A stretch of 57,923 bases of DNA from an uncultured Collinsella sp. (GTDB taxonomy: Bacteria; Actinomycetota; Coriobacteriia; Coriobacteriales; Coriobacteriaceae). The stretch spans positions 1 to 57,923 of the forward strand of contig UQMY01000016.1 in the NCBI GenBank assembly GCA_900542325.1, in the 5' to 3' direction. Of the stretch, positions 1-7,128 are shown one piece after another (positions within the stretch are counted from its first letter, which is position 1; every line of letters starts with the position of its first letter). A model generated the notes under the pieces. The model was not told the origin of the DNA, made no database searches, and saw nothing but the letters and a program-made list of their open reading frames with translations. The position numbers were made by a program, and so were the translations under genes.

Positions 1-18
1 CGTAGCGGGTGGTTTAAA

Positions 19-39
19 GCTGGCCGCTGCGCGGCCAGC
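19..39. repeat. Short perfect hairpin at window edge
   Basis: Inverted repeat GCTGGCCGC, loop TGC, GCGGCCAGC. No T-run follows on either strand. It may be part of the 3' end of a gene outside the window or a folded 3' region; nothing more can be said from this fragment. Confidence 0.3.
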
Positions 40-53
40 AGACTAAAGTCTTG

Positions 54-91
54 AATAAAAAGGGCGCCGCGGATGAAGTTCCGCGGCGCCC
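54..91 (-). terminator. Intrinsic terminator of ndk
   Basis: Perfect 12-bp stem (62-73 with 80-91, arm GGGCGCCGCGGA) with a 6-nt loop, followed on the minus strand by TTTTTATTC. It lies 38 nt beyond the ndk stop codon. Confidence 0.85.
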
Positions 92-129
92 AAGCCACAC
101 GCTAACAGCTTTAAGGAGTCAAAGCTGGT

Positions 130-534
130 TTAGCCAAAAAAGCGCTTGATCTCGATCTCGGCGTTCTCCAGGCAGTCGGAGCCGTGGATCACGTTGGCGT
201 TGACATCGACAGCAAAGTCGCCGCGAATGGTGCCGGGGGCAGCATCAAGCGGGTTGGTGGCGCCCATAAGGGTGCGCATCTTGGAGACAGCGGAGAGGCC
301 GGAAACGACCATCTTGACGACCGGACCGCTCGTCATAAAGTCGCAGAGACCGCCAAAGAAGGGCTTGTCGGCCAGATGGGCGTAGTGCTCCTCGACGGTA
401 GCGCGCTCGAGCGTGGTCATCTCCATGCGCTCGATAACAAGGCCGCTGCGCTCAATGCGAGCAACGATCTCGCCGATCTTGCGATCGCGCACGGCGTCGG
501 GCTTAATCATGATGAAGGTCTTCTCGATAGCCAT
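130..534 (-). CDS. ndk: Nucleoside diphosphate kinase
   Basis: Transfers the gamma phosphate of ATP to other (d)NDPs to balance nucleotide pools in the cytosol. The 134-aa product has the family start (EKTFIMIKPDAV) and the active-site segment NVIHGSD with the phosphorylated histidine. Length is typical. The ATG at 534 is chosen over one five codons upstream because AAAGG lies about 8 nt before it and because NDK proteins start just ahead of this motif. It is a single-gene unit: its own terminator follows, and argH upstream on the same strand ends in a terminator. Function is secure. Confidence 0.95.
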   Translation of the reverse strand: MAIEKTFIMIKPDAVRDRKIGEIVARIERSGLVIERMEMTTLERATVEEHYAHLADKPFFGGLCDFMTSGPVVKMVVSGLSAVSKMRTLMGATNPLDAAPGTIRGDFAVDVNANVIHGSDCLENAEIEIKRFFG

Positions 535-911
535 AAGGTAGCCTTTCAAGTAGGTTCGCGCGTGCCCAAGTCCTATTCCGGCACCCGCCTGGACTGCATC
601 GTAACAGAGTTCTAGCTGCAGTTAAACAAAAAGCCGTTTATTGAAGCGTTATTATTTATTAAAGCGCTCCATATGTGTCACTTCTGTTTCGAAGCCCGAC
701 TAGAGTACCATCCGTCCCACTTTCAACTGCAACGAACAGAACGGGCGGTCGATTGTCGCCCGTGAACGCACCCCCTTCACAACCTGCGCAAATGTCCTAC
801 AGAAGTTCTCGACAAGCTCCTTCCTTCTCTATAACAAAACGGGTGCCCACCGTAGCGGGCACCCGTAAAGGCAAAATATGATGAACACACCAGACAGACG
901 CATCCAATAAG
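535..911. other. Intergenic region between argH and ndk
   Basis: 377 nt without a convincing ORF. It holds the argH terminator (831-866), a second 7-bp hairpin (ACGGGCG, 741-747, with CGCCCGT, 757-763) and an AT-rich stretch at 620-665. That stretch is the likeliest place for the ndk promoter; a weak TTTAAC / TACGAT pair reads towards ndk. Nothing else seen. Confidence 0.4.
831..866 (-). terminator. Intrinsic terminator of argH
   Basis: 10-bp stem (ACGGGTGCCC at 839-848 in plus orientation, pairing with 857-866), 8-nt loop, followed on the minus strand by TTTTGTTAT. It lies 45 nt beyond the argH stop. Confidence 0.8.
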
Positions 912-2342
912 CTAATTAGCTCCGTGGCCCATCTCGACGACCTTGGATAACGAGCCAAACACACCCTCATCGGCCGCGAGCTGCGCCTCGGCGCTTCCCA
1001 ACTGCACGGCAACGGCAGCAGGGGCGGTACCACCCTCGGTCGTGCGCGCGGCGACAATCGACGGGATGTCGAGTGCCTCGGTAATGTCGCGCTCAAAGAG
1101 CGGACTTGCCTCCTGAAACACCTCAAACGGCAGGTCCTCAAGATTGCAGCCGCGCTTCTCACACATCAGGACAAGATGACCCACCACGGCATGTGCCTCG
1201 CGGAACGGCAGGCCGCGCTTTGCCAGGTAATCGGCAACATCAGTGGCTGCCAAGTGGCCCACACCACACTCGCGCGCCATGGCGTCCTCGTTGACAGTCC
1301 AGGTCGAGATCATGCCGGCCATAACCGACAGGCACTGCATGAGCGTATGGGCGGTATCGAGCGCACCCTCCTTGTCCTCCTGCAAGTCCTTGTTATAAGC
1401 AAGCGGCAGGCCCTTCATGGTCACGAGCAGCTGCACCAGGTTGCCGTACACGCGACCGCTCTTGCCGCGGATAAGCTCAGCAAAGTCGGGGTTCTTCTTC
1501 TGCGGCATGATAGACGAGCCGGTGGAATACGAGTCGGAAAGCGTGATAAAGCCGAATTCGGAGCTCGACCACAGCACGATCTCCTCGGAAAGACGCGACA
1601 GGTGCATGGCCATGACGGAGCCGGCGTAATGCAGATCGAGCAGGAAATCACGGTCGGAAACCGCATCGAGCGAGTTGGGAATCACACCCGCAAAGCCAAG
1701 CTCGGAAGCCGTCATCTGACGATCGAGCGGATAGCTCGTACCGGCAAGCGCGGCGGCACCCAGCGGGCAGTTGTCAGCGGCATCAAAGGCGGCCTTCAGG
1801 CGTGTAAAGTCGCGCGCGAACATCCAGGAATACGCCAGCAGATGATGCGACAGCAGCACGGGCTGAGCATGCTGCATGTGCGTGTAGCCCGGCAGAATCA
1901 CCTTGTCGTACTTCTTGGCCGCATCCACCAGCACATGGCGCAGCTCAAGATTGGCCTCCATGAGTTCCTTGGCCAGCGCCTTGACGCCCAGACGCGTATC
2001 GGTCGCCACCTGGTCGTTGCGCGAACGCCCGGTATGCAAGCGCTTACCGGCCTCGCCGATGCGGCGCGTCAGCTCGCTCTCGATGGACATATGAATGTCC
2101 TCATCGTTGATATCGAAGGTGAAGTTGCCGGCATCGATATCCTGTTCGATTCCGGTCAGGCCCTCGGCAATCGCCTGCTCGTCCTCGGCACTGATGATGC
2201 CCTGGGCCGCCAGCATCTTGGCATGCGCCTTAGAACCGGCGATATCCTGCTTATAGAGATGTTTGTCGACAGGCAGCGACGCGCCAAACTCCTGCGTGAC
2301 CTCGGCCACTCCCGCCTCAAAACGACCGCCCCAAAGAGCCAT
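912..2342 (-). CDS. argH: Argininosuccinate lyase
   Basis: Last step of arginine synthesis: splits argininosuccinate into arginine and fumarate (cytosolic homotetramer of the fumarase/aspartase superfamily). The 476-aa product carries the superfamily signature GSSIMPQKKNPD with the catalytic-loop serine, and an early GGRF motif typical of ArgH. The ATG at 2342 has AGGGGA 7 nt upstream and starts at MALWGGRF as in other ArgH proteins; a longer frame reaching 2417 has no such support. It follows argG and a small ORF on the same strand, so the last two steps of the pathway are grouped. Confidence 0.96.
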   Translation of the reverse strand: MALWGGRFEAGVAEVTQEFGASLPVDKHLYKQDIAGSKAHAKMLAAQGIISAEDEQAIAEGLTGIEQDIDAGNFTFDINDEDIHMSIESELTRRIGEAGKRLHTGRSRNDQVATDTRLGVKALAKELMEANLELRHVLVDAAKKYDKVILPGYTHMQHAQPVLLSHHLLAYSWMFARDFTRLKAAFDAADNCPLGAAALAGTSYPLDRQMTASELGFAGVIPNSLDAVSDRDFLLDLHYAGSVMAMHLSRLSEEIVLWSSSEFGFITLSDSYSTGSSIMPQKKNPDFAELIRGKSGRVYGNLVQLLVTMKGLPLAYNKDLQEDKEGALDTAHTLMQCLSVMAGMISTWTVNEDAMARECGVGHLAATDVADYLAKRGLPFREAHAVVGHLVLMCEKRGCNLEDLPFEVFQEASPLFERDITEALDIPSIVAARTTEGGTAPAAVAVQLGSAEAQLAADEGVFGSLSKVVEMGHGAN

Positions 2343-2460
2343 GGAACCGTCCCCTTTCTCCAAATACCAAAACAAGCGCCCAAAGCAATGAGCCATGTCG
2401 CTAAAGCGATTTTTCAACCGATAGTTTTACACATTCCCCACCGTGCACAGGGCCATGTAG

Positions 2461-2631
2461 CTAATATGCAAAGAAGTGACGCACGAGGCACTTGGTGCCC
2501 AACTTCTCCCTCCGGATGTTGCCTTGCGAACCATCGATCCAGGCCTTCAGGCTCATAGGAACATCCTCGACCTTTGCAGCATCGAACTCGGGCGCGAGGG
2601 CAAGCAAGGCATGCGCGATAGCGTTGAACAT
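2461..2631 (-). CDS. Small ORF between argG and argH, 56 aa
   Basis: Unrecognised. Reads MFNAIAHALLALAPEFDAAK and ends LVRHFFAY. Its ATG has a good ribosome binding site (GAGGAG, 8 nt upstream) just after an AT-rich TATATATAT run (2645-2653) that could be a -10 region. It lies between the hairpin after argG and the argH start, with 118 nt to argH. The N-terminus could form a short amphipathic helix. The C-terminal half is basic (NIRREKLGTK). There is no signal peptide and no metal motif. Position suggests a link to arginine synthesis, but function is unknown. Confidence 0.5.
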   Translation of the reverse strand: MFNAIAHALLALAPEFDAAKVEDVPMSLKAWIDGSQGNIRREKLGTKCLVRHFFAY

Positions 2632-2681
2632 AATGGATACTCCTCATATATATAGGCACAGAGCCGCCAAATTGATAGAAG

Positions 2682-2711
2682 GAGCCCCGCCGGACAACCC
2701 CGGCGGGGCTC
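2682..2711 (-). terminator. GC-rich hairpin downstream of argG
   Basis: Perfect 12-bp stem (GAGCCCCGCCGG at 2682-2693 with 2700-2711), loop ACAACC. On the minus strand only CTTCTATC follows, so termination is likely weak or partial. It separates argG from the 56-aa ORF and argH. Confidence 0.55.
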
Positions 2712-2864
2712 GGACTCAGCCGTAGACGCGGCATCATATATGCGGGCGGAACGTAGGGGCCACCGATGTTAAGAAGTGTCAGCAAGCATAACGAAAGGTA
2801 GGGACCCCGTGCGCCCGTTACGTATCACGCGGATGGGCCGCGCGGATACCAAGGAAGAGAAGCC

Positions 2865-4091
2865 TTAGGCCTGGGCTGCAGCAGAGCTGGGACCCTGGAC
2901 CTTAGCCCACGTCTTGAGCGACAGCGTGTCAATCTCGATAAAGCCGGCGCTGGCCTTCTCGTCAAACGTGGTGTCACGGTCGTAGGTGGCCAGACCGTAG
3001 TCATAGAGGCTGAAGGGGCTCTTGCGGCCGACGACATGGCAGTTGCCCTTGAAGAACTTCAGGCGAACGGTACCGGTCACGAACTTCTGGGTGTCGGCCA
3101 TAAAGGCGTCGAGCGCGTTTTTGAGCGGGCTGTACCACTGGCCGTTGTATACGGCGGTGGCCCAATCCTGCTCGAGTTTGATCTTGGTCTTGAGCAGGTC
3201 GCCCTCAACGCAAATATCCTCGAGCGCCTTGTGGGCGGTGATGAGCGTCAGGGCGCCGGGAACCTCGTAGCACTCGCGGCTCTTGAGGCCCACCAGACGA
3301 TCCTCGACCAGATCGAGACGGCCAAAGCCGTTGTCACCAGAGATCTTGTTGAGGGCGATGACGATCTCGGAGAGCTTCATCTTCTTGCCGTCGACGGCGA
3401 CGGGCTTGCCGGCCTCAAACTCAATCTCGGTATACGTCGGGGTGTCCGGCGTGTCCTCGGGGTTCTTGGTCATAACCCAGGCGTCGTCAAGCGGCTCGTT
3501 CCAGGGATCCTCCAGATGGCCGCACTCAATGGCACGACCCCACAGGTTATCGTCGATGGAATAGGGGTTGTCATTGGCACCCTCGGGAACCGGCACGTTG
3601 TGGGCGTGAGCATAGGCGACCTCGTCGGGACGGCACTTCAGATCCCACTCGCGAACCGGGGCGATAACCTTAAGCTCGGGGTCGAGGGCCTTGACGGCAG
3701 CCTCAAAACGAACCTGGTCGTTACCCTTGCCGGTGCAGCCGTGGGCGACGTAGGTCGCGCCAAACTCGTGAGCGACCTCAACAAGCTTCTTGGCGAGCAG
3801 CGGACGAGACAGGGCGGAGAGCAGCGGGTACTTGTTCTCGTACATGGAGTTGGCGGCGATGGCCTTGATTAGGAACTCATCGGAAAACTCATCGCGCAGG
3901 TCGAGCACCTGGCAATCGAGAACGCCCAAGTCGAGCGCCTTCTGCTTCTTGGCATCCAGGCCGGTCTCCTCCTGGCCCACGTTGCCGCAGACACAAACGA
4001 CATCGAGATTCTTCTCGTCCTGGAGCCACTTGACACATACAGATGTATCAAGGCCACCGGAATATGCGAGAACGACTTTTTCCTTGCTCAT
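2865..4091 (-). CDS. argG: Argininosuccinate synthase
   Basis: Joins citrulline and aspartate using ATP to form argininosuccinate, the step before ArgH. The 408-aa product begins EKVVLAYSGGLDTS, the PP-loop nucleotide-binding motif of the family. Length is normal. The ATG at 4091 is preceded by AAAGGA at good spacing; a longer frame to 4142 lacks one. Upstream lies an arginine-rich leader ORF and an intrinsic terminator, which suggests that transcription into argG is attenuated by arginine supply. Confidence 0.96.
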   Translation of the reverse strand: MSKEKVVLAYSGGLDTSVCVKWLQDEKNLDVVCVCGNVGQEETGLDAKKQKALDLGVLDCQVLDLRDEFSDEFLIKAIAANSMYENKYPLLSALSRPLLAKKLVEVAHEFGATYVAHGCTGKGNDQVRFEAAVKALDPELKVIAPVREWDLKCRPDEVAYAHAHNVPVPEGANDNPYSIDDNLWGRAIECGHLEDPWNEPLDDAWVMTKNPEDTPDTPTYTEIEFEAGKPVAVDGKKMKLSEIVIALNKISGDNGFGRLDLVEDRLVGLKSRECYEVPGALTLITAHKALEDICVEGDLLKTKIKLEQDWATAVYNGQWYSPLKNALDAFMADTQKFVTGTVRLKFFKGNCHVVGRKSPFSLYDYGLATYDRDTTFDEKASAGFIEIDTLSLKTWAKVQGPSSAAAQA

Positions 4092-4185
4092 GGCTGTTTC
4101 CTTTCGCCCTTGGTAGCTAATTAGAACATCGGTCAGTTGCAAGTCATTTCAAGGTCAAATACCGTGCAATATCAGGTTAAATAGT

Positions 4186-4232
4186 AAAAAACAGCACATA
4201 CATGCCCTAGAAACATGTAGCTATGTCGTGCT
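4186..4232 (-). terminator. Candidate attenuator terminator before argG
   Basis: Minus-strand stem: AGCAC (4232-4228), an 8-nt bulge, TACATG (4219-4214), loop TTTCTAGGG, CATGTA (4204-4199), one unpaired T, GTGCT (4197-4193), then G and six T (4191-4186). It lies between the arginine leader ORF and argG, so read-through would be needed for argG expression. An alternative hairpin ACGAC/GTCGT (4225-4244) would occupy its 5' arm. Confidence 0.6.
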
Positions 4233-4243
4233 AAACCCAACGA

Positions 4244-4303
4244 CCTCAAAATGACTCTGTTGAGGCAATTCGCCCCATGCGGACAGAGACGATTGTTATC
4301 GTC
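4244..4303 (-). promoter_or_regulatory. Competing hairpins of the argG leader
   Basis: Three short perfect stems lie between the leader peptide and the terminator. GACGAT/ATCGTC (4288-4303) overlaps the last two arginine codons and the stop. CTCTGT/ACAGAG is 4255-4260 with 4283-4288. CCTCAA/TTGAGG is 4244-4249 with 4260-4265. The last two cannot form together because they interlock. The layout is that of a ribosome-sensing attenuator; the exact switching order is not resolved here. Confidence 0.5.
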
Positions 4304-4370
4304 GTCGGGAAATTGCGCGCTGGCGTCGGATGGCATTGTCTGCAGTGGTGATGATCTTTACGAACTGCAT
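4296..4370 (-). CDS. Arginine-rich leader peptide upstream of argG
   Basis: A 24-codon ORF too short for standard gene calling. It has a strong ribosome binding site (GAAAGGAG, 4377-4384) 6 nt before the ATG. It starts MQFVKIIT and ends RRQRAISRRR, so six of its last ten residues are arginine, three of them consecutive CGA codons just before the stop. Hairpins and a T-tailed terminator follow before argG. Leader peptides rich in the regulated amino acid are the known sensor of ribosome-mediated attenuation. The role here is inferred from codon content and position. Confidence 0.65.
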   Translation of the reverse strand: MQFVKIITTADNAIRRQRAISRRR

Positions 4371-4486
4371 CTGCCTCTCCTTTCACATATCGCCGGGCGC
4401 AATTCAAATATCGCAAACGGTACCTTTTCCTCGGTAAACGGGTCTTTTTCCGTCTCCGTTTTCGATGCTCGCTATATTACACTAAA

Positions 4487-4499
4487 GTGCTAACAGCAC
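4487..4499. promoter_or_regulatory. Small inverted repeat in the argG/HAD divergent region
   Basis: GTGCT AAC AGCAC, preceded by CACTAAAGTG. On the minus strand it overlaps a weak promoter-like pair (TTGTGC, 16 nt, TAATAT) that reads towards the leader ORF. It could be an operator; no regulator is assigned. Confidence 0.3.
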
Positions 4500-4645
4500 A
4501 AGCGATAAATCCAAATTTCTGAAAAGTTTTTTCATTACTTTGTGAATCGTGATGCAAATACGCGCCAATCCTGCGAAAATACGCCCGATTACCAACTGGA
4601 GGGTTATTCCGCCCGAAACAAATTAGAAACGGGAAGGCGCGTTTT

Positions 4646-5473
4646 ATGCAAACTTTTGAATCGGACGCCGCTATCGGCAACATTAAGCTTCTCGCCGTCG
4701 ATATGGACAAGACATTGCTGACCGACGAGCGCGTACTGCCCCAGGGCCTCGATGAGCGCCTGGACAAGCTCGCCGAGGCTGGCATCGTGTTCTGTCCCGC
4801 CAGCGGACGCCCCGCTCCCAAGCTCGAGGAGATGTTCGAGGACATCAAGAGCCGCATCGCTTTTTGCCCCGATAACGGAGCCTGCGTTATCTACCGTGGC
4901 AACTATATCTATAAGAGCAATATCGATACTGCGCTCTATCACAAGGTCCTGGCGCATGCCGCGCAGGATCCGCGCGCCGTTCCCGTCCTGTGCTGCTATG
5001 ACGATGCTTACGTTTTGGCGCGCGACCACAAGTACCATGACGAGATCAGCGTATACTATTCTGCCATTAACTACGTCGATACCTTTGAGGGCCTTGACAT
5101 CGAGTCCAACAAGATCTCGATCTTCTTCCCCGCCTACGATGCCGAGCCCGCATTTCGCGAGGACTATAACCCCGCGTTCTCGGACCAGCTCTACGTTACC
5201 AATGCGGGCCGCGAGTGGATCGACTTTATGAACCTGGGCGTCGACAAGGGCTCGGGCGTGGCGCATCTGTGCGAGCAGCTCGGCATCGATATTGCAGACG
5301 CCGCAGCCGTGGGCGATACCTACAACGACATCCCCATGCTTGAGCGCGTCGGTCACAGCTTTATCGTGGACAACGCCGAGGAGCATATGAACGCACATGC
5401 TAAATGGCGCATTCCGAGCAACAACGACGGGGGCGTACTGACGCTCATCGACGCTATCCTGGCGGCACGTTAA
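4646..5473 (+). CDS. HAD-superfamily (Cof-type) hydrolase
   Basis: Likely cytosolic sugar-phosphate or nucleotide phosphatase of the Cof/YidA class. The 275-aa product shows HAD motif I (VDMDKT, nucleophile Asp and second Asp), motif II in ASGRP, and motif IV near the C-terminus (AVGDTYNDIPML) with its acidic pair. The long middle part is the C2-type cap that sets substrate choice, so the substrate cannot be read from sequence. GGGAAGG lies about 9 nt before the ATG. It stands alone between the argG leader region and convergent rpiB. Confidence 0.9.
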   Translation: MQTFESDAAIGNIKLLAVDMDKTLLTDERVLPQGLDERLDKLAEAGIVFCPASGRPAPKLEEMFEDIKSRIAFCPDNGACVIYRGNYIYKSNIDTALYHKVLAHAAQDPRAVPVLCCYDDAYVLARDHKYHDEISVYYSAINYVDTFEGLDIESNKISIFFPAYDAEPAFREDYNPAFSDQLYVTNAGREWIDFMNLGVDKGSGVAHLCEQLGIDIADAAAVGDTYNDIPMLERVGHSFIVDNAEEHMNAHAKWRIPSNNDGGVLTLIDAILAAR

Positions 5474-5484
5474 CGTTGCTCGTC

Positions 5485-5614
5485 GGACCTGGCCGGGCGA
5501 GGCGGGTAAGTTTTTCGTTCGGTCAGGTCCTGGGCTCGCTCGGAAAGCACATTTGGTGCTTTCCGGCTCGTGAGGAATCTACGAAAAACTTACCCGACTC
5601 GCCCGGCCAGGTCC
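5485..5614. repeat. 130-nt two-level palindrome
   Basis: Outer arms 5485-5518 and 5581-5614 match at 33 of 34 positions as an inverted repeat. Inside, a perfect 10-bp hairpin CGGAAAGCAC/GTGCTTTCCG (5541-5550 with 5556-5565) sits in the loop. It lies between the HAD gene and rpiB, just ahead of the shared terminator. No ORF. It is far longer than a normal terminator stem. Confidence 0.85.
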
Positions 5615-5682
5615 TTGGGCTACTTGCTTGCCGCCTGGATGGCGTCTTGGCGCCTAGATACTTGGCTGAATTGTTTGAATTG

Positions 5683-5714
5683 AAAAGGGCTCATCGTTGA
5701 TACGAGCCCTTTTT
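5683..5714. terminator. Bidirectional terminator, HAD gene and rpiB
   Basis: AAAAGGGCTC, 11-nt loop, GAGCCCTTTTT. The A-run on one side and T-run on the other serve both convergent genes. Confidence 0.85.
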
Positions 5715-5731
5715 CTGTACGGTCAATTTGG

Positions 5732-6196
5732 CTAGGCTTCAGCCGCTTCGAGCTGCTGCGTCTCTTTGATCTTGGCGATCATGTCGATGCGGCGCTGGTG
5801 ACGACCGCCTTCGAACTTGGCGTCGAGCCATTCGTCCACGATCATCTTTGCGAGCTCGGAGCCCACCACGCGGGCACCGAAGGCCACGATGTTGGTGTTG
5901 TTGTGCTCGCGGCTGAGTTTGGCCGAATAGGGCTCGGAGCATACCACGGCGCGCACGCCCTCAACCGCGTTGGCTGCCAGACTGATGCCCACGCCCGTGC
6001 CACAGATAAGAACGCCCAGATCGCACTCCCCTGCCGCCACGGCGCAGCCGACCTTGTAGCCGCTGATGGGATAGTCAAAACGCTCGGTGGAGTTGGTGCC
6101 AAAGTCCACGACCTCGTAGCCGCGCTCCTCCAGGTGCTCCTTGATGATGTTCTTGAGCTCGACGGCCACGTGGTCGTTACCGATTGCGATCTTCAT
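5732..6196 (-). CDS. rpiB: Ribose-5-phosphate isomerase B (RpiB/LacAB family)
   Basis: Interconverts ribose 5-phosphate and ribulose 5-phosphate; family members also act on allose 6-phosphate. The 154-aa product has IGNDHVA at the start, the catalytic-cysteine loop LICGTGVGIS, and the HNNTNIVAFGAR segment. GAAAGGA precedes the ATG. It lies 68 nt after the AlsE-like epimerase in the same direction and probably shares its promoter. That pairing leaves open a role in allose/allulose rather than ribose use. Enzyme family is secure; substrate is not. Confidence 0.92.
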   Translation of the reverse strand: MKIAIGNDHVAVELKNIIKEHLEERGYEVVDFGTNSTERFDYPISGYKVGCAVAAGECDLGVLICGTGVGISLAANAVEGVRAVVCSEPYSAKLSREHNNTNIVAFGARVVGSELAKMIVDEWLDAKFEGGRHQRRIDMIAKIKETQQLEAAEA

Positions 6197-6264
6197 TTAC
6201 AGGTTCCTTTCGATCGAGCCACATGGCTCTTTGCTATTAACTGACATCCTCTGGCCTGCCGCGG

Positions 6265-6918
6265 TTAGTACTCCTCTCCCTGACGCAGCTTCTCAAGCGC
6301 TTCCGCATAGGTCATGTCCTTGCCAAACAATGCGCTCGTGCCCAAGATGAAGCCGTCGGCACCGATGGCCGAGAGTTCCTTGACGCGCGCGGGCGAGCAG
6401 GCGCCGTCGATCATGATCTTGAAGCCGTACTCATCCTTGAGAGCCGCAAGCTGTTCAATCTTCTTTTTAGTGAATTCGATAAACGCCTGCCCGGCAAAAC
6501 CGGGATTGACCGTCATGACCATCACGTAGTCGCAGAGGTTGAGAATCTCCTCAAGCTGGGTCACCGTGGTATCGGGGTTGACGGCGATGCCCGCAGCGCA
6601 ACCGAGCGCTTTGATGGCGGCGAGCGTCTTGACCACATAGCGCTCGGACTCGGGATGAATGTAGATGATATCAGCGCCCGCATCGGTAAAGAGGTCGATC
6701 TTGGCCGCCGGGTTCTCGATCATCAGATGCACGTCGACGAGCTTTTGCGTGGCAGCGCGCACGGCCTTGATGTCCTCGAGGCCCATCGCAAAGTTAGGTA
6801 CAAAGCTACCGTCCATCACATCGCAGTGAAAGACATCGGCACCCGCGGAGTCGAGCTCGCGCACCGTGTTGGCAAGCTCGCCGTAATCGGCGCACATCAT
6901 ACTGGGGCAGAGAAGCAT
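6265..6918 (-). CDS. Ribulose-phosphate 3-epimerase family, AlsE-like
   Basis: TIM-barrel ketose-phosphate 3-epimerase, 217 aa. It shows the metal-binding positions of the family: HCDVMDG and VDVHLMI, then MTVNPGFAGQ and MIDGAC. Three features resemble D-allulose-6-phosphate 3-epimerase (AlsE) more than classic Rpe: the opening CPSMMCAD, GFAGQ in place of GFGGQ, and DGAC plus GTSALF near the end. GAGGGA precedes the ATG. It heads a two-gene unit with rpiB, divergent from a LacI-type regulator. It could still be the housekeeping Rpe if no other copy exists in the genome. Confidence 0.85.
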   Translation of the reverse strand: MLLCPSMMCADYGELANTVRELDSAGADVFHCDVMDGSFVPNFAMGLEDIKAVRAATQKLVDVHLMIENPAAKIDLFTDAGADIIYIHPESERYVVKTLAAIKALGCAAGIAVNPDTTVTQLEEILNLCDYVMVMTVNPGFAGQAFIEFTKKKIEQLAALKDEYGFKIMIDGACSPARVKELSAIGADGFILGTSALFGKDMTYAEALEKLRQGEEY

Positions 6919-6955
6919 AGATGATCCCTCACAAATTCGTCCAAGAGCGTCATTT

Positions 6956-6971
6956 GGTTAATCGTATAACC
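6956..6971. promoter_or_regulatory. Operator-like site 1 (alsE-like/lacI divergent region)
   Basis: GGTTAATCGTATAACC: 5-bp arms GGTTA/TAACC around 6 nt. It lies just upstream of the epimerase start. The same core recurs at 7049-7064, and half-sites recur at 7069-7115. Confidence 0.55.
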
Positions 6972-7048
6972 AGCTGCGAATCTACCAAATTCCAGTGTAT
7001 GAATCGGTAAGCGGTAGTTATTCACTCCGTGAACGGTACCTAATTCAT

Positions 7049-7064
7049 GGTTAATCGTATAATC
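7049..7064. promoter_or_regulatory. Operator-like site 2 overlapping TATAAT
   Basis: GGTTAATCGTATAATC differs from site 1 at one of 16 positions. It contains a perfect TATAAT (7058-7063) that may be the -10 box of the regulator gene, so binding would block the regulator's own transcription. No good -35 is visible. Confidence 0.5.
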
Positions 7065-7068
7065 AGAT

Positions 7069-7115
7069 GTTAACCAAATAGGACGTTATAATTGTTAACC
7101 AGCAGGCGTTAACCA
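7069..7115. promoter_or_regulatory. Three GTTAACCA repeats before the LacI-type gene
   Basis: GTTAACCA occurs at 7069-7076, 7094-7101 and 7108-7115, sharing the TAACC half of the two larger sites. Likely additional half-sites for the adjacent regulator. Confidence 0.45.
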
Positions 7116-7128
7116 AGCTGGAGGTCCC

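Noticed and set aside
2414..2785. 123-codon minus-strand ORF over the argG-argH gap
   Set aside because: It crosses the GC-rich hairpin and overlaps, in another frame, the 56-aa ORF that has a proper binding site.
4251..4493. 80-codon plus-strand ORF upstream of the HAD gene
   Set aside because: No binding site, and it overlaps the better-supported arginine leader ORF and attenuator on the other strand.
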